A DNA stretch of 64,000 bases from Rhizophlyctis rosea (GCA_027596075.1 JADGJC010000166.1:24331-88330); one strand, 5' to 3'. Counted from the stretch's first letter, positions 12,106 through 24,039 are shown. Numbers and translations are program-made. Notes: generated by a model not told the origin, from the sequence alone.

Positions 12106-13484
12106 TCAGCCATGTGCAACCATTCTCATCAATCACATTAGCAGCACCCACCTCTGCGGGTTCATACTATCAGTGATTCGATCAGCGGCAAATGCAATCC
12201 TGCTCAGCGCCTTCATCCGACTCCTTTTGGATGAGAAGCAGCTACACCAGGAGAATGATAACAAAATGAGAGAATAACAAATGGGCTGTGCACATGTCAG
12301 ACCAGCTCTTCCTATGAGTTGCGGACTTTCCAGCATGCTTTTGTGAGATCAAAGTCGTCCGTGTAATAGCGGATGCTGCGAATCAACGGGAAAAAAAGAT
12401 ATCAACGTTTCGTGAACGGCTCCTTGAGAGTTCGTTCTCAGTACAAGGGCCACTCCTTCAAATATGGAGTCAGTGTCTGTAAGCCATAGGCTATATACGA
12501 TCTATTACGTTGATTTCCAAGGGTGACGCATGCCGGAATTGTTGACGGGACAATTCAAGTTGATCACAGAACTCATCAACCACCATCGAAAGTTCAGCGA
12601 AGACTTCGATGTCATTATTGATCATTCTTGTCCGTTACGCTGACCCGTTGACATCCTCGATTTGCGCAAAGACTCTCATTTTTCACCAATGCAGTGCATC
12701 TTATCAACACTCTAACCGGCTTATTCCACACCAACAGAAAGCGAAGGAGCTGGTCGTCCAAGGTCATGCACGTCAGTCAAAAGACGCCAAACACTAACAT
12801 GACCAACCACACAACATTAACGCGGAACGGGACATCATTGATTGAAACAGACCCAAGGCGTCCAGTATCAAGCTTTCTTAAAACAATGACAGCGAAAAAA
12901 CAAGAGGCTCCAAAAGATCTTGGTATCGACATTGGGAAAATGGGAGAGCTCTCCAAACCACGCGACAGGATCATGTCGTTGGGGAATATCGCGCTAGGCG
13001 AGCAATTGCCTCTCCATGGCTTCGTTGGACAGATGGTTGCAAAGGCAAAGAAAATAGTCGGAGAAGGGGCTTGGCACGTCGAAAGAGATTGAATATTGAA
13101 CTGTGAATAGCATCCGCGGGAGATGATTGGCTTGTAAGTGCGATCCAAAAGGTATCCACTTCCGAAGAAAAACGTCAATACCTCATGGAAAATGGAAAAA
13201 TGAAGAAATCATGGAGGCACGCGAAGATTTCCAAAGATGCTAAATCTAGGCACATGCCGAAACCGTGAAATTGAAACGAACCAAATTGACACCATCAGAT
13301 TGGTATGATAGAACAATATGGACACATCGTCACCCAGGCCCGCGCGATTGGCAGGGATCATGTTCGTTATTTCACGTGCTCCTTATTTCACAAGCTTTAA
13401 CACGACTTGTACATGTTCGTTGTTCCCACCATCTACCCTCATCATCACCCAGCCGCCGACCACCCCACTCCCAACCAATCCCCT

Positions 13485-15647
13485 TCACACCGTCCTCTCA
13501 ACCTCCACACCTCCTTCCATTCCCTTCTGCACCCCCCAGACAACCTCCACAACCTCCCTAACAACATCCATCTTCCTCCCCCTAATCGCAACCTTCACCG
13601 CCACCGCACACAACGCCCTAACCTCCTCCCACCACCCCTTCAAGAACATTCTCACCCTCCAAACCTCCCCCATCCCCGCCCCCGTTAAAAACGCCGCGCT
13701 GCTCGGTGTGGTCACAACCCCACTCGCTTCCAACACCCGTTTGACCTCGTCCACGTTACCGCTCGTTGCCGCGGCTATGAGGGCCGAGTCGTCGCGGGTG
13801 CGGATATAGGGGTAGGATCTCATGAGGGTTTTGATGGAGGTTATGGTGGGGAAGGATGGAGCGGTGTCGTTTAGGAAGGATGTTGGACCAGCGGACAGTA
13901 GGGATGTGAATGTGTCGATAAAACCCTTGTGAAATTCCTCCATAGCCGTGGCGTATTTCCGAGCCTGATCGTTCGCACCAGCTTCCAGCAAGTTTTTGAT
14001 AACCTCGACGGACTTGAACGAGTCGGATTTGGTTGCTTCTATGAGAGCTGATCCATCCTGACAAACCACATCCGCACCAGCTTCCAGGAGAAGTTTGATG
14101 ATGTCGATGTGATAGAAGAGGACGGCGTTCATGAGCGCCGCTCCGTCAGAAACACGCACGTTCGCACCGGCCTCCAGCAAGAGTTTGACGATGTCGATGT
14201 GACCGGATATAGTGCTGTGGACTAGAGGACTTCCGTTTTGAGCGTCGACATCGGCACCCTTCGCGAGCACGACCTTGACCATTTCCAAATTCTCATGGAT
14301 GACAGCCTGAACGAGCGGAAGACCTTCGTGAATGTTCACGTTTGCACCAGCTCCCAACATCTCCACCACGATGGGGAGTTTGTCCCTGACGGCAGCGATG
14401 AACAGCGCTTTATCCAGCACGTCCTGACGACCACCCTTCACCAGGATCCGCACCAAGACAATGAGGCCCCGCTGGATGGAATATTCCAAACCAAAAAAGC
14501 CGCCTGAGCTCACATCCGCACCGCCATCCACCAACGCTTCCACAACGAATAGGTGCTGTTTATGCACCGCCCATCTGAGTGCCGAAGACTCTTGAGCTTT
14601 CGCATCCCCACCCGCTGCCAACAACGTCTGCACCACAACCAGATGACCCGCCTTGGACGACAATATAAGGGCCGCATCAGACTGCGCATGCACGTCGGCC
14701 CCCGCCGCCAATAACTTCTCCACCACATCCAGATGTCCCGCCGTGGGTGCCCCCACAAGAGCTGCATCCGACGATGCATGCACGTCGGCCCCCGCTGTCA
14801 ACAACCTTTCCACCACCCGCAGATCACCCGCCTTGGATGCCTCCACAAGGGCTGAATCAGACAGCGCATGCACATCGGCACCCGCATCCAGTAAGGCACT
14901 GACAGTCAGAATGTGTCCCATTCTACTGGCATCCCTCAATGAAGCGTCGCTTTGAGCATGAACGAGCGCGCCTGCTTCCAGAAGCACCTTGACAGTATCA
15001 AGCCAGCCCTTCCCGGACGCTTTAACAAGTGCGTCGTCATGCACGGCGTGGACGTCTGCGCCCGCCTGTAACAGAATCCGTACCGTATTCGTATGACCTG
15101 CTGAGGCCGCAGTCCGTAGGGCTTCGTGGGCATTGTACCAGAATTGAGCACCGGAAGTCATCAAGAAACTCACAATCGTGCATCGACCCGTCATAGCAGC
15201 TGCACACAAGGCACTATTCTGTGCCTGCAAGCTTGCACCTTGTTCAATCAAAAGACTGACGATATCGATGTTGTCGCTTGCCGCGGATGCAACGAGCGCT
15301 CCCTGACCCATCGTGGGGATATCCAACGAAGTACGCAACATCATCCTTGCCATCGACATGTTTCCCAAAGTGGCAGCAGCATTGAGCGCGTCAATCAAAA
15401 GCGTCATCCTTACTGCCTCAACTTCGGAGAGATATGCTTCGAGGATTTTGAGTTGCTGGTGTCGCACCGCCCACCTCCAGCAGTTTTCAAGACCGCGGAC
15501 CAAGTACCTCCAGCCGGCTTCAGCCCAAGCTACATCTTCGGCGGTGATGAGTGCATGGAAGGCTTTGCATGTGCCGCGGAGAGAGCGAGCGGTTGGTGGT
15601 GATGCAAGCCTCCCAATCGTCAGGATGAGTTCTGGTGGGAGCATCAT
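13485..15647 (-). CDS. F-box protein with about 16 thirty-residue ankyrin repeats
   Basis: One uninterrupted exon of 720 residues from the ATG at 15647; the frame is open further upstream, but MMLPPEL is the natural start of the F-box. Residues 1-50 are F-box-like (LPPELILTIGRLA, LRGTCKAFHALI), the module that docks onto Skp1 in SCF ubiquitin ligases. A linker with WRYLVRGLENCWRWAV follows. About 16 repeats of 30 rather than 33 residues come next, of the form SDAALVxAxxAGHLxVVxxLLxAGADVHAQ. The last repeats are irregular, and the C-terminus ends with a Trp-rich helix pair and a charged tail. The ankyrin array would select the substrate and the F-box would link it to ubiquitination; that role is inferred. 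A broken paralogue lies at 21797-23839 on the same strand and further C-terminal stubs lie at 12.0 and 18.2 kb. Confidence 0.88.
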   Translation of the reverse strand: MMLPPELILTIGRLASPPTARSLRGTCKAFHALITAEDVAWAEAGWRYLVRGLENCWRWAVRHQQLKILEAYLSEVEAVRMTLLIDALNAAATLGNMSMARMMLRTSLDIPTMGQGALVASAASDNIDIVSLLIEQGASLQAQNSALCAAAMTGRCTIVSFLMTSGAQFWYNAHEALRTAASAGHTNTVRILLQAGADVHAVHDDALVKASGKGWLDTVKVLLEAGALVHAQSDASLRDASRMGHILTVSALLDAGADVHALSDSALVEASKAGDLRVVERLLTAGADVHASSDAALVGAPTAGHLDVVEKLLAAGADVHAQSDAALILSSKAGHLVVVQTLLAAGGDAKAQESSALRWAVHKQHLFVVEALVDGGADVSSGGFFGLEYSIQRGLIVLVRILVKGGRQDVLDKALFIAAVRDKLPIVVEMLGAGANVNIHEGLPLVQAVIHENLEMVKVVLAKGADVDAQNGSPLVHSTISGHIDIVKLLLEAGANVRVSDGAALMNAVLFYHIDIIKLLLEAGADVVCQDGSALIEATKSDSFKSVEVIKNLLEAGANDQARKYATAMEEFHKGFIDTFTSLLSAGPTSFLNDTAPSFPTITSIKTLMRSYPYIRTRDDSALIAAATSGNVDEVKRVLEASGVVTTPSSAAFLTGAGMGEVWRVRMFLKGWWEEVRALCAVAVKVAIRGRKMDVVREVVEVVWGVQKGMEGGVEVERTV

Positions 15648-17954
15648 GGCATGCGGTTGAATCCGAAGACGAGAGGTGTAAGAGTGAAGCTCGCCAGTGA
15701 TGATTTGGTTTGGTGCTTTTGTGAGGTGTAGAGTTTTGCGAGAACCTATGGAACGCAAGCGGTTGAGTCGCAAATTGTGTCCCCAACCCAGATGGACGAG
15801 CTTACCAAGCGGCAACGCCAACGACGGTTTCCTTTGAGGTTTCAAGCAATATGAGATGAAGATTCGAGCAATATAATGGAAAGAGCCCCGCCTATAGTCT
15901 TCCGAGAGATGATGGCGCACGCGACGAGGAGGAAGGTTGGTAAAAGATGGCGATCAGTGGCAAGGAATTTGGTGGGCGAACGAATAAGGAGCAGATTCTG
16001 AAAATGACACTTTTGCCAGGATGTCAGTTGCGGCTGGTTGATGATAGCGGCATAGCCAGACTGCGATATCCAGGATATCTTGGCGCGCCCCAGGGTCCTA
16101 TTGTTATGGCCTATGTTGTCCATGAGGCACAACATGAATAATTCTGATAATACTCCATGGATGACTTTTGTTTCAGGAGTCAAGATTGACATGGTCAAGC
16201 GGTTCTAAGTTTTCTGGCGTAAATGCGCTTGGTATGTTCGCACCCCTTTTTGGCCAAGCGGTAAGTTCAGTGCGTCAGCGGTCCATCATTGTCTCCAAAT
16301 CTTCGCGTCCCGATAACAACCGAAGTCCGAACTGCTCATAAATGTCCAAACCGCACCATTACCTGTGCACTTCTTGCACAAGCATCAGCAGGGGCAAGAG
16401 GCTCGAGAGAAGCGTGCACCTTGGTGACTGAACAATTGCAAGATTTAGAGTGACTCAATGCCAGCAAAAGCGTCTAAAAAGAATGAAACAGAAGTTGAAA
16501 CACATGGCAAAACAGCTAGGTTTGCTGCAGGGGGTGTCCAGCCACATCTACACGGGATCGAGTGGATGGGAAACCTCTCTCGAGATTTGGCCTTTGGGAT
16601 GACTGGATTTAGAATGGCGATTGAATTATGCCTCTAGCGCAGCCATTTGGACTGCTCGCTTTGTAACCAATACGATGGCAGCAATGCAAATAATCTCATA
16701 CCCGTCCGGTTCAATCCCTCCCGACAATACCTTGCAGCTCGCTGTCAGCAGCAATACGGACCAGATCGAACACAAGTAAAACAGTCGCACAGTCGGACAA
16801 CTCGGAAGCTCATAGTTGATATGCAAGCTTTCATACAGTGACACAAATGCAAACTTTGGGCATCGAACAAATGCTGTTCACAATCGACAAAAAGGAATGA
16901 GGAGCATGTCGGTTGAAACCAGGTAATATGATCATCTTCCTATCGACCATTCTGGATGAGTACAACACTGAGTAAAGTACCGTTGTAAAGCGCATGCTCT
17001 ACCATTACTTAATCGCCAGGCCAGTGACCACACTGCAAATTGAGTACCTGGTGACTGAACTTGCGGTATTCTGGACGTACTTGTACTGCTCTATCTTCGC
17101 ATCTCCAGGGGTTGGTCAGCAATTAGACTTCCAAATGACCGTCGAAGACCTCAATTAGATCAGATTCAACGGATGATAATGGCCTCCTTCCGGCCATTCG
17201 GAAAACCCAAGGACCATGTACGAACAATCGAAAAAGCATATGCGGATGCGAAAATGCTACCCTGTATGAAGACATTTGGCTTGCAGTGAATGAACGAGAT
17301 GATACAGAACTTCCGCCTGAACGTTTGAGAACCTTCGCACTACCAGCTGTTGCAATCGAAAAGAAATGTTTGTCATGAGTGTACACACCGAAATCTGAAT
17401 GCCCAGACAATCTGAATAACCTCCGAGTCAAAAAGGAGCCCTCTTCTTCCAAATGAGCTCAATAAGCTGATCGTCCAAGTTCTCTTTTTCGCTCGGAATT
17501 GCGAAACCTTCAAGGCACAATTGACGAAAGTGCACGAATAATGCTTCCCTCATTTGAACAAGTATAAGACAAAAAGCATTAAACTCCCAGAGAGGAAGTC
17601 GAGGAACTCGACGCATGAAGTGCAGCTGGTCAGCGGCATTGGACCTGCACTAGCTGTACTTTCTAAAGTCAATACCTCAACTCTTACATTCACAATTTGG
17701 TGCATACCCCAAAAAAGGGGAGTTCACGCCATCGGTGTTTGCAATGGGGGTGCTCTCGTACAAATGTTACAGAATGACCCAACCCCCATTGGGTTCACGT
17801 GGATCTCTCGGTGGGGCATACGCTCATGTTGAAGTTTCTGAAGACAGCGCAGCTCAACGGCAGGATGCAGACTTCAATTGCATAGGCATCAATGTTGCGT
17901 AAAATACGACGAGTTCACGCCACCTTCATCACTGCTGCTTCTAAATTGACGAAG
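15648..17954. other. Gene-poor stretch with relics
   Basis: It includes the promoter side of the F-box/ankyrin gene. No intact gene is recognised. A minus-strand segment near 16275-16330 resembles 19965-20030. Other open frames are short and unconvincing. Confidence 0.35.
16275..16345 (-). pseudogene. Relic similar to 19965-20030
   Basis: The plus strand reads GGTCCATCATTGTCTCCAAATC here and GGTCCAGCATCGTCTCCAAAAC at 19961. Minus-strand translation gives LRLLSGREDLETMMD here and LRFGRRSEVLETMLDHHY there, so the similarity is kept at protein level and stretches beyond one motif. A stop follows directly here. The parental family is unknown to me. Confidence 0.35.
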
Positions 17955-18330
17955 AGCATGAGGACCACAACCGACGTGACAGCTCCAACTCAGTTTAGAC
18001 TAGACAGCAGCCGAAATGGAGTAGACGATGGTGCTCGTATACACAGCATAGCAATCTATCTATTCTGGAGTAGTGACACACCTATAAGACCAGTTTTGGC
18101 AAATCCAAACACTATATATGCACCCATATTGCCCTTCCGACCTCATGCTGCTAATACATTTTGACAGCAACTACACAACCTTTCCAATCGCTCCTTTCCC
18201 ATCTCCGTCCCCCAAGCTAACCGAACACTCTCCGATCTGCAACCAACTCCCTCAACCCCGCGCCTCCCATTCCGCCGTCGCATCACCAGACACCCCACCA
18301 CCACCACCCTCCTCACGAACGGAATTCCGA
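17955..18330 (-). pseudogene. Second decayed C-terminal fragment of F-box/ankyrin family with 3' flank
   Basis: The minus strand at about 18215-18255 reads GLRELVADRRVFG, resembling the C-terminal helix of the family. About 220 bp beyond, at 17957-17983, the plus strand carries ATGAGGACCACAACCGACGT, close to ATGCGGACCACAGTTGACGT at 21578. There the same spacing (about 220 bp) separates it from the paralogue's stop at 21797. Shared 3' flank at shared distance points to a segmental duplication, not chance similarity. Confidence 0.45.
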
Positions 18331-18879
18331 CTTCTCAAAGAACAGAACTTCATTGATATAGGCTTCCGTTGAATATCCCTCTTATCCAAACATACAGTGC
18401 CTTATCAAATGCATTCGATGTGCTTCCCGACTGACTCTCCACCATCAGCTAGCTGACTCCAATGCGGCAGGAAGGAGCTATTAATAGCATGCTTTAATGT
18501 TACTCTCAAAGTTGAACGCAGGCACAAGTCACCAAGTGATCAATCACGACTGTGCAGTCACTCAAACTGGTGTCAGTGTCTTTTTCCTCGTGCTGTCACT
18601 CGTGCATAGTCGTATCATAGCATTGTGATTGCCTTTCCTCCAGTATCAGACTGGCTTCAGCTCTTTTTCAACCTTTCCCCTGCATGTTCCGAGAGGTCAG
18701 TTCTTGGATGAAAAAAGACATCTTGCGAAAACATATGCATACAGCACGCACTTCATTTTGCTTCCTACTGTTATGTAGTGAAAGCTTTGACCTTGGCTAT
18801 GAATGGAAAACTACGTTTTGGCACAGCTCAATCGCAGAATTCAGCTTGATTCGATGTACTCAATGTTGAGGGAAGGGGT

Positions 18880-19344
18880 TCAAAAAGGAAAGAAGCACAT
18901 TTTGGGAAATGGCGACATGTCTGCTTCCACCATCGGCGTTGCATCACTGGGTTGGTCATGCACATCCACGTGGAGTGCGTTGTGTTTGAACTGGATAGAA
19001 TGGCCGCTTTTGGGTGGGATGATCGACGTCGTGCCTGGCGGAATCATTTGAGTATGATTTGAAAAGCCAATGTACCAAGACGGCAGATAGACAATGAACT
19101 GGCCCTCGTGCGTTTCAACAATATTCATGTCCTGAAAGTCTGGGCTATGTTTGACGGATAGAACGGCTGGACGACAAGTAAAGAACCAAGGCCTGCTCAA
19201 GCTCACCACTGCAAACTGTTTCCGAGCCCGCGGCGGCAAGCACTGTAAACGAATTATGTCCAAGGACGGAAGAAAGGGTGTTGATTCAATCGTGCCGACA
19301 GGAACCAGTTGACCAAGATAGTTAGAACTCCCCAAATCGCACAT
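18880..19344 (-). CDS. Hypothetical 154-residue reading frame
   Basis: Open from the ATG at 19344 to 18880. The protein is not recognised. It has a hydrophobic, Pro-rich middle (FIVYLPSWYIGF) and no signal peptide or known motif that I can see. Another minus-strand frame (19344-19628) abuts it upstream, so a spliced gene is possible, but I found no compelling junction. It may be a relic or a chance frame, since it lies in relic-rich DNA. Confidence 0.3.
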   Translation of the reverse strand: MCDLGSSNYLGQLVPVGTIESTPFLPSLDIIRLQCLPPRARKQFAVVSLSRPWFFTCRPAVLSVKHSPDFQDMNIVETHEGQFIVYLPSWYIGFSNHTQMIPPGTTSIIPPKSGHSIQFKHNALHVDVHDQPSDATPMVEADMSPFPKMCFFPF

Positions 19345-19936
19345 TACACGACCGGGAAGCGCAGTTGGACCGGAAGTCCGCGGGGGTGTCTTAGGGGCCA
19401 GCAGGGAAGGTGCGAGAAGGTATCGAATGCAGGAGATGCAATAGCTTCGGGACCGGCAGCGCCAGTGACGGCATCAGATGTGTACGGACCTGCATTATTT
19501 GCTATTCCACACGACGCGAAGAGTTCTGAGATATTTGAAGTGGAAGGAGACGTGGCGGGTAGGAAAGGGGGAACGCGGCGGTGACAGCATCGGAAAGGGG
19601 AATGTTGATCGGCGCAGAGGGAGAACAATTGGTCTGCACTTCAGAGCTACGACGTTCTAGTTGTCGCCATCTACTTCTATCATGAAATTGTGCGTTACTT
19701 TGCCACACAGCAAATCGAGTAACCACTTATCTATGCAGAATGACAACGTACCTGAACTTTGAATGCTTGCCTCCCGATGATATCATAGATATTTCAATCC
19801 GTCTCCTATCGAACCCTTAACCGAGTGTGTGCAGAAAACTGTAAAACATACTCCCACTTGACCATGTCACTGTCGGCTTTGAAATGACCGTGATATTTAA
19901 AGACTATCGTCGCAAGCAAAAGCCGTAGTCCCTCCC

Positions 19937-20131
19937 TCACGGGCAACAGGGGCGGTAATGGTGGTCCAGCATCGTCTCCAAAACTTCGCTTCGCCGTCCA
20001 AATCGAAGTCTCGACCGTTGAATGATGACTGCTTTAAATTGTCCACTCCAGTGGTATGGTTTGTCCTTAATCGCTGCTTTTGCTTGAAGATGCCACACCA
20101 GCTGTGAAGTGTTTTCACAAGCGACGTTCAA
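19937..20131 (-). pseudogene. Relic or exon of an unrecognised gene
   Basis: The minus-strand frame contains LRFGRRSEVLETMLDHHY, matched by the decayed segment near 16.3 kb. Conservation between two loci argues for former coding function. No start, repeats or domain can be assigned. Confidence 0.3.
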
Positions 20132-20474
20132 GTCTTGCTCCTAATGTTGCTAAATGTCTTCACCGATCACCACTTCGGTCTTATTCACCATTGCCGTTAC
20201 GTGCTTGGTGTTACTGTTCTTGGTCCTTAGGATACATGCATTTAGGATGGTGCTTGAATCCGGACATCCGTCTCTATCATGTGGAATATGATTTGTAGGG
20301 GCCATAAGACAAGGCGGCATTGCAGAGATTTTGCACGACCTCGTCCGTCCATCGACGATCTGGGGGAAGAAAGGCGATGTGAGAAAAATTCTAAGCGTGA
20401 AGGAGGTATGCTTCAAATGATTTTGGACATAGTAGGACAGGCTCACAAGGCCAAAAAAAGCTATAAAGAGAGAC

Positions 20475-20781
20475 TCACCACCTCCATTGCGAAAGCTCAA
20501 AGACAGGCCTTTGAACCGCATTGAAAACCTTGAAGTTGCAGTCCTTCCTAACATTGTTGTCACCGGCTGTTAGCAGGAACCTGGAATTGAAGAAAAACAG
20601 TCCACATTCTCGGCAGCATGTGATTGACAGGTATGCATTCATATAGTGCCCTTCTAGCATTCTCAGGGCGGTGTTTCCATTCGAATCGGGACCACAATCG
20701 CCGGTAGTAAGCAGTGCGGATCCATCTTCCCAGCAAGCATTTGATGAGTAGAAGACCGCTCTGATTGCGCACGTAAACCAA
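20475..20781 (-). pseudogene. Ankyrin-like exon remnant
   Basis: A minus-strand frame near 20640-20700 reads SNGNTALRMLEGHYMNAYL, which resembles the first helix of a canonical ankyrin repeat (GNTALHxA). A single repeat is visible, and the flanking frames are broken by stops. It differs from the 30-residue type at 13.5-15.6 kb. Call is tentative. Confidence 0.28.
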
Positions 20782-21796
20782 TATCGGATTCGTTACCTAT
20801 TGAAGGTTGGAAGTGGAAAACTATCAGATTCGAAATCTTAGTCAATGATCTCAATGACTTCGGATCCGAAACATGCTATGCCTCGAGAGATTCTTCATTT
20901 TTCGCCCAACTGGCAACTCTGAAAAACGGGACCATCTGACGGCACGATCAAAAAGAGTCAAAAAGAGGAGATAATGCAACACTGTGTATGTTATACCGGC
21001 AGTGTTGACACTTGGCCTCGAGTACTTGAAGTGGGTTTGTGCGGAACCGAAGTAACCGACTTTACAGCATGAAACTCCGACTCGCCCTTTGAGTGAACTT
21101 CGGGCCACAAGCAGTCACATACGTCACGTATTTTATGCCCAAGCAAGCTTGTCCCCGAGAATGCGACGCAAAAGCCCATCATCCTCATCCCCCCAGCTTC
21201 CTATTCCTTTTTTTCTTGAGGCCGGCAAATCTTCGACTGTATCCTCGTGTCTTCGAAGGAAGTTCACGAAAGCGAGCTTCTGTTCCGGGACTCATGAAGG
21301 AAAAGAAAACACAGAAAGAAGACTTGACGGATCCATCCGACGCAGAAGTACAAGTGGTCATCGAGATTCATTGATTCTCAATGAATCATGTGCGCTTATG
21401 TGCTTCATGAAGCCACCCCCCCTAAACTCCTAGATCTGCGTTTTTAGTGCATATCCTTATCAAAGGGAATCATAACTCGACTATCACCATGCAGAGGTTG
21501 CTTCGACGTGCACAGAGGGTACGACAAGGTGTTGCCCTCGTCAATATTCCAAACTGCTGCAAAAAGGATGACAAGGCATGCGGACCACAGTTGACGTTAC
21601 AGCTTCGCGTGAGTCTAATTTAAGTAGCAAGCCAAATCAAGACGCACGACAGTATTGTACATGTTATAGCAAGGTACGGCCACGACTAATCAAACCCTAC
21701 GTTACTACCCAAGACAACTATACCAATCTTCCTACCGCCCTTTCTCAGATCCCCATCCATCGAATCTTCAACCGCCTCCCTCACCCACCCAAACCC

Positions 21797-23839
21797 TCAA
21801 CCCCGGCCCGCCCCTCCCTCATCCACCCCACCCTCCACACCCCCGTCCTCCTCACCCTCCAAATCCCGCCTCTCCGCCTCCCGAATCCAATCCACCAACT
21901 CCTTCACAACCCCCAAATGCCCACTCCTAACCGCAACCTTCAACCCCAAAGCCGCCAACCCCCTCACATCCTCCCACCACCCCCTCACCAACATCTCCAC
22001 CCTCCACGCCTCCCCACTGCCACAACTCGTAATAAACGCCGCACTGCTCGGATTAGTCACCACCCCCGCAGCTTCCAACAACTTCCTGACCTCGTCGATG
22101 TTGCCGCTCGTGGCAGCGGATATTAGGACGGAATCGTCGCGATCGCGGATGCGGGCGTAGGCTGTTACTAATGATATGATGGTGCGGTCGACGGTGGGTC
22201 CGGCGAATGGATGGGTGTCGTCAGCGGGATGTGAGCTGGTGTTCTTGAAGAAATGATCTGCACCGGCCTCCAGTAAGATCCTGAATGTGTCGATGCAACC
22301 CTCACAGGCACACTCTACGATCGGACCGCAGTTGTTGATGTGAGCTTTAGCACGCAGCTTCCATGAGAACGTTGACGAAGTCGACGCGCTTGGATCCGGC
22401 GGCTGCTTCGAGTGCGGCCCCGTCCTTGGCGTTCACATCTGCACCTGACTGCAGTAGGAATTTGAGGACGTCCATATGGCGGTAGATGACGGCGTTTTCG
22501 AGCAGGGTTCCTGAATTGACGTTTATATCGGCACCAGCTTTCAGCAAAAGATTGATAATCTCCATGCGTCCGTCGGCGACCGCCTCCGCGAGCGGCTTTC
22601 CTTCTTGAGCATTGACGTTTGCACCGGCTTCCAGCAAGACCTTGATGATGTCGATGCGACCCGATTCGACGGCGTATATGAGCGGATTCTCATGTTGAGC
22701 ATGCGCATCTGCACCAGCCTTCAATAACTCTAGAACTATGGGAAGATTCCTTTGCATGACAGCATACACCAACGCCTCATCCTCTTGACCATGCACATCC
22801 GCTCCACCCCTCAACAATATCCGCACGATGGGGAGGAAATTCCTACAGACGGCATGTCCCAACGGCCAGTTGTTGTTGGCATTCCCATTGCGCCAGCATC
22901 TAACAACGCTTCCACGATGGAGTCATGGCGTCCCTGGACCGCCGACCGCAGCGCAATAGAGTCCGCGATTGTTGGATCCGCACCAGCTTCCAATAATCGC
23001 CGCACCACAGGGAAATGACCACCATGACATGCCCACAGAAGTGGAGTGTCAGACACCGCATGCACATCGGCTCCTGCCCGCAATAAAGCCTCCACCGTGA
23101 GAACGTGGCCGAAATTACTAGCAGCTCTTAGTGGGTTATCGGCCCGCGCGTGAACGTCGGCGCCCGCTTCCAGTAGCGCATTGACGGTGATGATGTAACC
23201 TTTTCGAGCTGCCTTTCTCAGAGCCTCGTCCTCGTTGGCATGGACATCACTACCTGCTTGCAACAAAATCCGTACGACTGCCGTATGCCCCTCACGAGCG
23301 GCATCTCGAAGTGCTTTGTGGTCGGCAAACCCGACGCGAGCGCCTGAATGCAGCAACAACCTCACAATTGCACTATGACCCTCGCCCGCAGCCGAACACA
23401 GCGCCGCGTCCCTTCCATGGTTGTCTGCTTGTCGTCCCAGCAAAAGTCGAACGATATGGACATTGCCTTGTTTTGCTGCTTCCCCGAGCGCCACGAAACC
23501 GGTTGCTTTGATGTTCAGGGACGTCCGCAAGATGAGCTTGGTCATGTCTACATTTCCGAAACTTGCAGCATAATATGGCGCGTCCAACAAGAGAGGATGG
23601 ACGGGCATCGCTTGGAACAAGTACGCTTCGAGGATTTTAAGGTGTTGACGTTGCACCGCCCAATTCCAGCAGTTTTCGAGACCGTAGACTGAATATCTCC
23701 AACCGGCTTCCGCCCATGCGACGTCTTCCACGGTGATGAGTGCACGAAAGGCTTTGCAGGTGCAGCGGAGAGAGCGAGCGGTGGTTGGTGGTGATGCGAG
23801 TCTCGCGGTCAATAGAATGAGTCCTGGTGGGAGTGTCAT
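21797..23839 (-). pseudogene. F-box/ankyrin paralogue broken by two one-base indels
   Basis: It starts at the ATG at 23839 with an F-box (LPPGLILLTARLA, LRCTCKAFRALI) and the same WRYxVxGLENCW linker as the gene at 13.5-15.6 kb, then 30-residue ankyrin repeats (LLEAGADVHA). Near 22888-22892 one base is missing after LLDAGA and the frame shifts by one. Repeats continue in the new frame to about 22354. There one extra base after LLMEA restores the original frame, which runs through more repeats to the family C-terminus (GVVTNPSSAAFITSCGSG) and a stop at 21797. In the original frame translation would end at 22811. Either the gene is a young pseudogene or the assembly has two errors; the two compensating changes leave both possible. 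Same strand and order as its paralogue about 8 kb away. Confidence 0.75.
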
Positions 23840-24039
23840 GGCGGATAAGGGGTCTTTGTTTGTTTGGATGCGCTTTTGGGTTTGAAAGCGAGAAAAGGTT
23901 CGATGAGAGGCACGGTGGATCGCCCAAGTGGTCGACGGTGTTGGAGCGGGACGCTTATATTGTAGAAGTTCGCGAGCAACCTGCCAAACGTAGGTCAGGT
24001 GTACTGGACTGAATTGCGGTTCTCGTCCGCCGGGAGACA

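Larger units (their letters stand above)
8236..13484. other. Relic-rich, gene-poor stretch
   Basis: No intact gene recognised. Within it are pairs of diverged similar segments (about 8655-8710 with 12150-12205, and about 10085-10135 with 11520-11565) and a decayed C-terminus of the F-box/ankyrin family (11984-12075). Reading frames are short and interrupted. The pattern suggests old duplicated genes in decay. Confidence 0.4.
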
